Source: a virus. From it: 42,834 bases of DNA. The stretch is taken from positions 1 to 42,834 of the IMG/VR virus record IMGVR_UViG_3300046009_006031; one strand, given 5' to 3'. Position 1 is the stretch's first letter. Each line of letters begins with the position of its first letter. The notes beneath the pieces are model-generated. The model saw only the letters and a list, made by a program, of their open reading frames with translations. It searched no databases and was not told where the DNA came from. Positions 37,758 to 42,834 of this stretch are shown in pieces. Position numbers and translations under genes: made by a program.

Positions 37758-39212
37758 TTATCTTCTAGTATTTCTAATACTTCTAGCCATTAGTTTTCTT
37801 AATTCTCTAGGTCTATTTTGGTAATAAGTCATTTGAGATAGGGTATTAAGTTGAGAGGGGGTAATAACTTTCTTACCCCATTCACCCAAAGCACCAGGAG
37901 TAAGTACAGTAGCACCAGTTCTTAATGCATCGGCACAGTGAGAAAACTCATCGTGAACAGGGTCTTTAAGATAGACATTCATCTTTTCATTCCATTTACG
38001 ACGATACATTTTAAGTTGGTCAAGTCCTTTTTCGCAATAATCAGCGTGGAAGTAGGCAGTAGTAATAATTCTTTTAACACCTTCAATCCCATCGTGAACA
38101 GCAGGGATAGCAGATTTTTCTGACATATTAAGTTGTACATTATCTTCACCAAACAAATCTTTAAGAGTAGATATACGAGACACACCAGTAGATAATTCTC
38201 TAACTCTACCATCGTGAGGGATATATTGCACACCTAAGACAAAGTTTCTATCTTTAGCAAGTTCATTTAAGACATCATAATAATGTTGGAAAGGTTCGTC
38301 CATATTTTCATAATAGCCAATAAACCTAACTTCACGACCAACTTGTTGATATAACCAAATAGCCATAGCATCGTCCATACCTAAATCCCATAGCCCATTA
38401 ACAGGAACAGAAGGTTCAATAGGAAATCTAATAACTCTATTATCTTGATAGGCTTTATCTATTAAATCGCCATAGACACTACCTTTAAGTTGAAAAGAAG
38501 TCCAATCACCATATCTCCATTGTTTATATAGTTCAGGTTCACTTTCTTTAATAGACTCAAGATACTGCATATAATCAGGAGTATTAAGAAGAGAAGGGTT
38601 ATCTTCAACAGAGGAGGGGATAAAGACTCTAGTACCACCATCAGAGGCATAATAAGTTTGAGCAGGAGGTTTCCCTTCAATAAATCTTTTCTTGACCCAC
38701 ATATGACCGACACCATTAGGGTTAGTAGTACAGAATATTTGGGCAGCAAGACCAGGAATAGTAGACCTACAAGACCCTAATAGCCTCATATAGCGAGTTT
38801 CAGAAGGAATTTGTGTTAACTCTTCAATAAGTATTTTTTGGTATTCGTGACCCTGATATTTACTATAAGCATCTTCATCGCCAAGATGACCAGTTCTAAT
38901 TTTAGCACCAGAAGGAAAGACAAACTCAGCAGGTTGCCCAATTCTTTTAGCACCAAGTACAGTATACATTCTTTCAGCTCTATCCAGCCAATCGCCTAAA
39001 TCTGTAGCATTTAATCTAATAACAAGACCTCTATAAGCAGGATTAGAGATATATTCAGGTTCAACCATCCAAACAATCCCAGCATCAGTTTTACCACCAC
39101 CTCTAGCACCACCAAACAATATTTCTTTTTCAGACCTACTAAGAGCTTCAGTTTGAGCCCCAGGATGCGGTTCCCAGATATATTTTTGTTTTTTAGCTAA
39201 TCTACTAGGCAT
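37758..39212 (-). CDS. terL: terminase large subunit
   Basis: This 484-residue packaging motor has an N-terminal ATPase with Walker A GGARGGGKT (Lys 41), Walker B ILIEE (127-131), and a coupling segment IFCTTNPNG near 161-169. The C-terminal RNase H-type nuclease has GLWDLGMDDAMAIWL near 272-286 (first Asp), IPHDG near 335, and DEFSHCADALR near 427-437 (last acidic site). Lengths and order are standard. The leader TACACTAC lies three bases before the ATG. Both a TTGACA-type promoter and the late promoter upstream can drive it. Confidence 0.96.
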   Translation of the reverse strand: MPSRLAKKQKYIWEPHPGAQTEALSRSEKEILFGGARGGGKTDAGIVWMVEPEYISNPAYRGLVIRLNATDLGDWLDRAERMYTVLGAKRIGQPAEFVFPSGAKIRTGHLGDEDAYSKYQGHEYQKILIEELTQIPSETRYMRLLGSCRSTIPGLAAQIFCTTNPNGVGHMWVKKRFIEGKPPAQTYYASDGGTRVFIPSSVEDNPSLLNTPDYMQYLESIKESEPELYKQWRYGDWTSFQLKGSVYGDLIDKAYQDNRVIRFPIEPSVPVNGLWDLGMDDAMAIWLYQQVGREVRFIGYYENMDEPFQHYYDVLNELAKDRNFVLGVQYIPHDGRVRELSTGVSRISTLKDLFGEDNVQLNMSEKSAIPAVHDGIEGVKRIITTAYFHADYCEKGLDQLKMYRRKWNEKMNVYLKDPVHDEFSHCADALRTGATVLTPGALGEWGKKVITPSQLNTLSQMTYYQNRPRELRKLMARSIRNTRR

Positions 39213-39242
39213 AATGTAGTGTAATGATTAAATATTACCTAT

Positions 39243-39271
39243 AATATATAATAAATATCAGGAATTGTCAA
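39243..39271 (-). promoter_or_regulatory. sigma70-like promoter of terL
   Basis: Leftward TTGACA (39266-39271), a 17-base spacer, TATATT (39243-39248). It overlaps the 3' end of the 39258-39395 ORF and gives a leader of about 23 bases that contains TACACTAC. It adds an early-type start to an otherwise late gene. Confidence 0.78.
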
Positions 39272-39395
39272 AACAAAAAACCCTTTTCACCTCGTCAGAT
39301 AAAAAGAGTCTCTTGCCAAACCTGTACCAATCTACCGCAATACCATTATATTGTACATCTACAACAATATTCCGATATACTAGCCTTGAGTTCAT
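39258..39395 (-). CDS. hypothetical 45-residue protein before terL
   Basis: The ORF starts MNSRLVYRNIVVDVQYNGIA and ends VKRVFCFDNS with a TGA stop. It is basic and beta-alternating. It is first after late promoter copy 9, about 60 bases downstream, and ends 46 bases before terL. The stop overlaps the terL -35 region. Function unknown. TGA use here supports the standard code. Confidence 0.5.
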   Translation of the reverse strand: MNSRLVYRNIVVDVQYNGIAVDWYRFGKRLFLSDEVKRVFCFDNS

Positions 39396-39452
39396 TTAAA
39401 CGGTGTACAAAATTATACAAATATCACTACCCATATAACACCATACAAGAAT

Positions 39453-39468
39453 AGTATAGCATTTTGAA
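39453..39468 (-). promoter_or_regulatory. late promoter copy 9 (leftward, terL block)
   Basis: Leftward TTTCAAAATGCTATACT, lacking only a perfect -10. It is divergent from a rightward TGCTATAAT at 39477-39485, with about eight bases between them. Confidence 0.85.
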
Positions 39469-39476
39469 AAATAATA

Positions 39477-39485
39477 TGCTATAAT
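39477..39485 (+). promoter_or_regulatory. rightward extended -10, divergent from late copy 9
   Basis: TGCTATAAT on the + strand matches the late promoter's extended -10 exactly. The upstream part reads TTGAAAAATAATA rather than TTTCAAAA, since the two promoters overlap head to head. It would transcribe the short RNA at 39491-39570. It is the only late-type element facing right. Confidence 0.6.
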
Positions 39486-39490
39486 AAGTA

Positions 39491-39570
39491 TACCTACCAT
39501 TATCAGTAGGCATTAACAATTAACAAATTGTTTTTATATCTTAGAAAAGGCTCTGCAAAGGGTCTTTTTT
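39491..39570 (+). ncRNA. small rightward RNA E, about 80 bases
   Basis: From the predicted start near 39491 this 80-base segment has hairpin CCTAC/GTAGG (39501-39518 region), AACAATT/AATTGTT near 39520-39537, and ends in the terminator 39545-39570. No ORF is present. Late-type timing is expected because of the promoter. The target or role is unknown; an antisense effect is excluded for terL since the RNA runs away from it. Confidence 0.5.
39545..39570. terminator. bidirectional terminator
   Basis: AAAAGGCTC (39545-39553), loop TGCAAA, GGGTCTTTT (39560-39568), two G-T pairs, with T-run to 39570. On the other strand the same stem also has a T-rich end. It ends the rightward RNA and the leftward methyltransferase operon (last stop at 39606). 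Confidence 0.85.
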
Positions 39571-39605
39571 AGGTTTGTATATATCTTTTCGTCAAATCAT
39601 ACAAA

Positions 39606-39905
39606 CTAGTGTAGTTTGTTTACATCTTCATCTCTAACTCCTTTGCAATAATTATATAAGTTTATATTGCCACCATTCAAACTATAATCATACCATTCAA
39701 ATACAGTGTCTTTATCTATCCCTTTATCCACAACCTCCTTTATAGTGCTAAAACTGAACCAATAATCAGCCATACAGATAACATCTCCTATATCACCAGC
39801 TACCCAATAATCTATATCATAAACTGTACTATCATCCCACATTAAATCACAAAACTGCTCACAATATTGATGAACCGCTTGTTCGTATAATTCTTTAGTA
39901 GTCAT
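39606..39905 (-). CDS. hypothetical 99-residue acidic protein
   Basis: An acidic protein with many Asp, Tyr and Trp: YEQAVHQYCEQFCDLMWDDS, then YDIDYWVAGDIGDVICMADY and EVVDKGIDKDTVFEWYDYSL. Similar small proteins of the type CMADYWFSF occur in other phage genomes, from memory, without known role. A strong acidic surface could mimic DNA. It follows the methyltransferase in the same transcript. Confidence 0.6.
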   Translation of the reverse strand: MTTKELYEQAVHQYCEQFCDLMWDDSTVYDIDYWVAGDIGDVICMADYWFSFSTIKEVVDKGIDKDTVFEWYDYSLNGGNINLYNYCKGVRDEDVNKLH

Positions 39906-39939
39906 ATTATTTACCTTGCTGGCTTAGACAATATAGGTT

Positions 39940-41133
39940 TCATAACAACTTATTCTCTTTTTGCCAAGCATTTATCCTTGCCTCAGCTATCTTTATATAC
40001 TCTTCTTCTCTTTCTATCCCTATAAAATCAAAACCTTCTAATTTAGCACCTATTCCAGTTGTACCACTACCCATAAACGGGTCTAATACAGTGCCACCTT
40101 TAGGAGTGACTAATCTACATAAATATCTCATAAGTGATATAGGTTTGACAGTTGGGTGATGGTTTTTAATATGTCTTATTTTATTTCCGTGTCCTTTTGC
40201 ATCACCCCCATTAAAATTTGTATTTCCTCTTTTTAGTTCTGCTTTTGCTTGGTTACTAAAAGCAAGTGGTTTTTCTTCAAACTCTTCACACCCCCTATTT
40301 CTTTCACTCTTACTTGCTTTGGCACAGTAGAAGAAACGAGAGGCTGAGCCTGAGTCGCCATAGTTATCGGGTGCATTTGCTTCTTGTATGTTATCTTCAC
40401 TACCACTTAACATAAAACCTTTACGACTTCTTGTCTGTTTACTAAACTTCCCACCTCCAGTCTCAGGAAACAACTTTACCACTTCATCAGAGCCATCGTG
40501 GATTAGGTTTGCTGGGAAGCGACCAGTATTTTCCACCCTACACCCATCAATATTTATACCACCAGTACCATATTTAAGTACATTTTGTGCTACAGTTTTT
40601 TCGCTTAAAGGTTTACGAGCTACTGTGATAGGTTCTAGTGCTGGTTTAAGTGCTGTACCATAGCCTTCGTAAGGGGAGTTGCCTTTGGTTAAATTAACTA
40701 CATCAGCAGTATCTTCTCCACCAAAGTCTCCATAGTTTCCACCTTTCATTCTACGAGCAGTCCCCATTAGTTTTTGTTCTCCAACTACCTCCCTTTTATT
40801 CCCTTGCAACTTATCCACAGCCTTACCTATATTATGAGACTTAGGAAATCCTGAACCATACACCCAAGCTATCATATCCCTTATCTCAAACCCTGCGTCT
40901 TCAATTCTTACTGCCATTCTATGCTGTGTTCTTGTCCCAGCAAATGCTAATAGATATCCCCCTGGCTTTAATACTCTAAGACACTCTTCCCATATCTCTT
41001 GACTGGGTACATCATAATCCCACTTCTTACCCATAAAAGATAACCCATATGGCGGGTCAGTCACTATACTATCTACTGAGTTATCTTCTAACCCTTTTAA
41101 CCTCTCTAAACTATCTCCTAATATTAACCTCAT
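39940..41133 (-). CDS. DNA methyltransferase (N6-adenine or N4-cytosine type)
   Basis: A 397-residue enzyme of the beta-type order: catalytic TDPPYG (Asp 26 to Tyr 29) near the N-terminus, and the AdoMet-binding DPFMGSGTTGIGA near 352-364. The KxHPTVKPISLMRYL block precedes the second motif, as in many phage and restriction-linked methylases. The middle (about 110-300) is a variable recognition region with YGTGGINIDGCRV and several Cys. No restriction enzyme gene is present, so it is an orphan enzyme that may protect phage DNA. Its ATG overlaps the stop of the DUF1737-like gene (ATGA). Confidence 0.9.
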   Translation of the reverse strand: MRLILGDSLERLKGLEDNSVDSIVTDPPYGLSFMGKKWDYDVPSQEIWEECLRVLKPGGYLLAFAGTRTQHRMAVRIEDAGFEIRDMIAWVYGSGFPKSHNIGKAVDKLQGNKREVVGEQKLMGTARRMKGGNYGDFGGEDTADVVNLTKGNSPYEGYGTALKPALEPITVARKPLSEKTVAQNVLKYGTGGINIDGCRVENTGRFPANLIHDGSDEVVKLFPETGGGKFSKQTRSRKGFMLSGSEDNIQEANAPDNYGDSGSASRFFYCAKASKSERNRGCEEFEEKPLAFSNQAKAELKRGNTNFNGGDAKGHGNKIRHIKNHHPTVKPISLMRYLCRLVTPKGGTVLDPFMGSGTTGIGAKLEGFDFIGIEREEEYIKIAEARINAWQKENKLL

Positions 41134-41321
41134 ACCTTATCCTCCTCATACCTACCCATAGTTTGACAAAAATAACTTACAGAGTTTTCTCCATATCCCA
41201 TTTCAATATACACTATCCCTCCTAATGGTTGCCAACCTTCTTTTAATAACGGGAATACTCTATCTTCAAGTTCACTTAATATACCCCCTCTTATTATTGC
41301 ATAATCAATTATCTTCTTCAT
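41130..41321 (-). CDS. DUF1737-like small protein
   Basis: A 63-residue protein with the DUF1737-type core LSELEDRVFPLLKEGWQPLG, then GIVYIEMGYGENSVSYFCQT. Such proteins are widespread in phages and bacteria, without known function. The TGA stop overlaps the methyltransferase ATG, indicating coupled translation, so it may aid that enzyme. TGA use here confirms the standard stop code. Confidence 0.8.
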   Translation of the reverse strand: MKKIIDYAIIRGGILSELEDRVFPLLKEGWQPLGGIVYIEMGYGENSVSYFCQTMGRYEEDKV

Positions 41322-41323
41322 AC

Positions 41324-41497
41324 CTACCCATTACTACCCTTATCACTTAAATACACCATACAAGCCCTCATTATTACCTCAACCTCATCAGCCCTAACAG
41401 GAAACCCTACACTCTCCTCATCACTCCTATCTATTACTATATATAAATTATCTCCCTTATCAGCCTCTATATAACTTACTATCTTGTTTGTTGTCAT
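41324..41497 (-). CDS. hypothetical 57-residue protein
   Basis: The start at 41497 (MTTNKIVSYIEADKGDNLYI) avoids overlap with the gene that ends at 41511; the open frame extends to 41605 in conflict with it. The protein is a small alpha/beta unit ending in VIMRACMVYLSDKG. It lies two bases before the DUF1737-like start. No family is recognised. Confidence 0.6.
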   Translation of the reverse strand: MTTNKIVSYIEADKGDNLYIVIDRSDEESVGFPVRADEVEVIMRACMVYLSDKGSNG

Positions 41498-41510
41498 ATT
41501 TCTTTCATAA

Positions 41511-41741
41511 TTATATATTTTTATTAAATCCTTGAAATCCAGCCCATTTTCTTGCATCCGTTCCATAAGATGGGTGAGGAATAAATTTCCAATCTTCTCT
41601 AGCACTTCCCTCTAACCAATACCAGTCATTTTGATTAGATTTAACATACCATTTAGGAGGGTCAAAATTAAGTATATCTCCTCTGATAAATTTTCTATTA
41701 TCATACATTATATATTCTTCTCTTGGGTATCTATCTTTCAT
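41511..41741 (-). CDS. hypothetical 76-residue Trp-rich protein
   Basis: Starts MKDRYPREEYIMYDNRKFIR, with GDILNFDPPKWYVKSNQNDW and WYWLEGSAREDWKFIPHPSY. Several Trp and a compact beta pattern suggest a small binding domain, perhaps related to SH3-like phage proteins. It lies two bases after the 41744 stop. A second ATG at 41708 is possible. Function unknown. Confidence 0.6.
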   Translation of the reverse strand: MKDRYPREEYIMYDNRKFIRGDILNFDPPKWYVKSNQNDWYWLEGSAREDWKFIPHPSYGTDARKWAGFQGFNKNI

Positions 41742-41743
41742 AT

Positions 41744-41998
41744 TTATTTATAAATTGCTCTCCCATTTACAACTTTATCAAAAAATCCTATCTCAAAATT
41801 ATATCCTAAATCTTGCAACAACCTCATAAACTTTACAGAATTTGTATATGAAAATGTATATTTAATAAAATGAGGTTTATTTTTGTCATATTCTCCTCTT
41901 CCTATTATTTTATAATTTATACTTTTTATAAAATCTTGAATAATAGGATTATCTTTATTTTCTATTGTAGTTGTTATTTGTACGGGATAAGGTTTCAT
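41744..41998 (-). CDS. hypothetical 84-residue protein, first in methylase operon
   Basis: Reads MKPYPVQITTTIENKDNPII, then DFIKSINYKIIGRGEYDKNK and helical NSVKFMRLLQDLGYNFEIGF: an alpha/beta fold of about 80 residues. AACACTAC at 42002-42009 precedes the ATG by three bases. It is first after the tRNA-Gly, so the mRNA probably continues through the processed tRNA. No family is recognised. Confidence 0.6.
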   Translation of the reverse strand: MKPYPVQITTTIENKDNPIIQDFIKSINYKIIGRGEYDKNKPHFIKYTFSYTNSVKFMRLLQDLGYNFEIGFFDKVVNGRAIYK

Positions 41999-42021
41999 AA
42001 TGTAGTGTTTTTAACTTATTG

Positions 42022-42094
42022 AGCGGATAGATGGATTTGAACCTTCATCATCTGCTTGGAAGGCAGACATAATTAACCTTTATACTATACCCGC
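42022..42094 (-). tRNA. tRNA-Gly (TCC)
   Basis: Leftward, a 73-base cloverleaf: acceptor GCGGGTA/TATCCGC (seven pairs, one G-T), D arm ATAA/TTAT, anticodon arm GTCTG/CAGAT with loop CTTCCAA (anticodon TCC), and T arm GAAGG/CCATC with TTCAAAT (one A-A mismatch). CCA is not encoded. Its own promoter lies at 42108-42136. GGA is the codon for it, common in AT-rich genes. Confidence 0.88.
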
Positions 42095-42196
42095 TTTACT
42101 TACCCCTAATATACCACATTTATCAGCTTTTGTCAATAATAAACTAGTACCATTTTTAGAACTTGCTACATTGCCACCAATATATATTTCTTTCAT
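42080..42196 (-). pseudogene. truncated remnant, N-terminus of a RusA/resolvase-like gene
   Basis: A 38-residue frame starts MKEIYIGGNVASSKNGTSLL and continues LTKADKCGILGV to a stop inside the tRNA-Gly. The IxGNVxSSKN opening resembles the N-terminus of phage RusA-like or resolvase-type proteins, where a longer catalytic part should follow. Here the rest is absent and the tRNA and its promoter occupy the space. It looks like a gene cut by tRNA insertion or recombination. It may still be expressed as a short peptide. Confidence 0.45.
42108..42136 (-). promoter_or_regulatory. promoter of tRNA-Gly and methylase operon
   Basis: Leftward TTGACA (42131-42136), a 17-base spacer, TATATT (42108-42113). 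It is inside the gene remnant and 14 bases before the tRNA 5' end. Confidence 0.82.
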
Positions 42197-42213
42197 AGTT
42201 AGTTTTTAATTTG

Positions 42214-42287
42214 TGCCAAGGACAGGAATCGAACCTGCTTTTATTGGGCATATGACCTCCAATTATTTACCATTAATATACCAAGGC
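42214..42287 (-). tRNA. degenerate or unusual tRNA, possible CAT anticodon
   Basis: Leftward, 74 bases. Good D arm (TATT/AATA with GG in the loop) and T arm (GCAGG/CCTGT with TTCGATT). The acceptor GCCTTGG/CCTTGGC has two T-T mismatches at pairs 4 and 5. The anticodon arm fits best as TGGAG, loop GTCATAT, GCCCA (anticodon CAT), with two inner mismatches. It has a promoter at 42299-42327. It may be a decayed tRNA-Met/Ile-like gene or a tRNA-like RNA with another job. Confidence 0.6.
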
Positions 42288-42298
42288 TTTACATCTCC

Positions 42299-42327
42299 AA
42301 CATACAACAACTATTAACTTTTGTCAA
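42299..42327 (-). promoter_or_regulatory. promoter of the unusual tRNA
   Basis: Leftward TTGACA (42322-42327), a 17-base spacer, TATGTT (42299-42304). Predicted start lies about five bases before the tRNA-like 5' end, which supports real transcription. Confidence 0.75.
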
Positions 42328-42329
42328 AC

Positions 42330-42447
42330 AAAACAAAAACCTTGTATGCTATTTACGAGAAACCTACGGAGCCCCACATACAAGGAATTATATTGTCTCA
42401 AGAACTTCTCGATATTCATGTTTAAACCACGACGTAAAAACATTGTA
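42330..42447 (-). ncRNA. small RNA C with terminator at 42330-42385
   Basis: A promoter at 42453-42481 transcribes about 118 bases that end in a clear terminator: CCTTGTATG (42377-42385 complement) pairs with CATACAAGG (42340-42348 complement), nine pairs, then TTTTTG. The hairpin loop is long (28 bases) and G-rich, with GGGGCTCC. A 31-codon ORF (MNIEKFLRQYNSLYVGLRRF) overlaps the stem but reads through the terminator, so the unit is more likely noncoding. Function unknown. Confidence 0.5.
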
Positions 42448-42452
42448 TATTA

Positions 42453-42481
42453 ATACTAACATAAGCCCTCCTATATGTCAA
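42453..42481 (-). promoter_or_regulatory. promoter of small RNA C
   Basis: Leftward TTGACA (42476-42481), a 17-base spacer, TAGTAT (42453-42458). The -35 and spacing are ideal; the -10 is one base off. Confidence 0.7.
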
Positions 42482-42680
42482 AACAAAAAGGGTACTTTCG
42501 TCCTAACGGTTGATTTCCCCTCAATGTTTATCTAAAAGTCATCGCTACGAACAACACCTTTAAATAAGTATTTATAACTCCTTACAGATATACACCCAGG
42601 ATTGCCTAGTTGTAGTCTATAAGGGTGTTTTACAGGGAGCTACCCCAACCATACACTTACAGCTGATATGTGTATGGACA
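42482..42680 (-). ncRNA. structured RNA D near the genome junction
   Basis: About 200 bases without a good ORF. Leftward order: hairpin CCATACAC/GTGTATGG (42648-42677 region), a GGGG/CTCCC-type small hairpin, then ACACCC (in 42627-42635) that can pair either with GGGTGT (about 42590-42597) or, as AACACCCTTA, with TAAAGGTGTT (about 42556-42566). These are mutually exclusive pairings. It ends at a short GAAA-loop hairpin and T-run (42485-42505). Alternative pairing suggests a switch; no known riboswitch core is recognised. Confidence 0.4.
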
Positions 42681-42687
42681 TATATTA

Positions 42688-42716
42688 TATATACCATACT
42701 TTATAATCTTTTACAA
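42688..42716 (-). promoter_or_regulatory. possible promoter of RNA D
   Basis: Leftward TTGTAA (42711-42716), a 17-base spacer, TATATA (42688-42693), with TATAAT overlapping at 42684-42689. It is weaker than the other TTGACA-type sites. Confidence 0.45.
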
Positions 42717-42800
42717 TTTATTTTTTTAAAAGCAATTTTATGTGGGATTATTCCGTGTATGTTTTTTTTAGAGGTACCTAGTATGTATGTAGAACCTACC
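42717..42800. other. AT-rich spacer before the terminal repeat
   Basis: No ORF or clear structure is seen. It has a run of T at 42720-42727, another at 42762-42769 after GTGTATG, and two GTATGTA copies at 42780-42790. Together with 1-80 it forms the junction noncoding region. Confidence 0.4.
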
Positions 42801-42834
42801 ACTACCCCTTCCGTACTCCCCCCCCCCTACCCCT
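42801..42834. repeat. right copy of terminal direct repeat
   Basis: Matches 3-35 except for one extra C in the C-run (10 at 42818-42827 instead of 9). See the left copy for interpretation. Confidence 0.8.

Noticed and set aside
39258-41321. Possible recoding of TGA as an amino acid
   Set aside because: TGA is used as a clean stop in the 41130-41321 gene (overlapping the methyltransferase ATG) and in the 39258-39395 ORF, and large genes are intact under the standard code.

Overview
The window looks like a complete or nearly complete genome of a tailed double-stranded DNA phage, about 42.8 kb and clearly AT-rich. A roughly 33-base sequence at the left end recurs at the right end (one C longer in a C-run), so the contig probably closes into a circle. 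The virion set is podovirus-like: small and large terminase, portal, scaffold, major capsid protein, an adaptor/nozzle-like pair, large internal (ejection) proteins and several fibres, with no tape measure, tail tube or sheath. I see no integrase, DNA polymerase or RNA polymerase. The phage therefore appears virulent and dependent on host replication and transcription, helped by a RepO-like initiator, RecT and a PD-(D/E)XK exonuclease. The host cannot be named. Promoters are plain sigma70-like (TTGACA, 17 bases, TATAAT), Shine-Dalgarno sites are mostly absent, and TGA is used as a stop, which argues against recoded lineages.

Layout. (1) 1-900: C-rich terminal repeat, two tiny leftward ORFs and the small terminase. 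(2) 960-5520: rightward early operon of small proteins, including four ~60-residue paralogues, YopX, an NSG-repeat protein, a lytic transglycosylase and a strongly folded RNA with a possible kissing loop. (3) 5580-10840: leftward early operon with small membrane proteins, a sigma-region-4-like HTH protein, exonuclease and RecT. Its promoter matches the rightward early promoter at 28 of 29 positions, and the two operons converge on a bidirectional terminator at 5529-5562. (4) 10900-12790: VRR-NUC nuclease, a structured noncoding RNA, M15 endolysin and holin. (5) 12830-22790: leftward head and neck genes. (6) 22800-24500: replication module and a second RNA unit, embedded in the virion genes. 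(7) 24610-39400: fibres, internal proteins and large terminase. (8) 39450-42834: divergent promoter with a small RNA, methyltransferase operon, two tRNA genes, a truncated gene remnant and two more candidate RNAs.

Expression logic. Nine copies of a late promoter (TTTCAAAATGCTATAAT, an extended -10 with no -35) sit in front of blocks of leftward virion genes. The sigma-region-4-like protein at 6308-6562 is the obvious candidate regulator. A separate set of TTGACA/TATAAT-type promoters drives the two early operons, terL, the tRNAs and several short promoter-RNA-terminator cassettes. Six genes, mostly transcript-proximal, carry the same octamer AACACTAC 1-5 bases before the ATG, a possible substitute for Shine-Dalgarno or an operator. 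These RNA cassettes, the kissing-loop RNA and the AACACTAC leaders are the least explained parts of the window.
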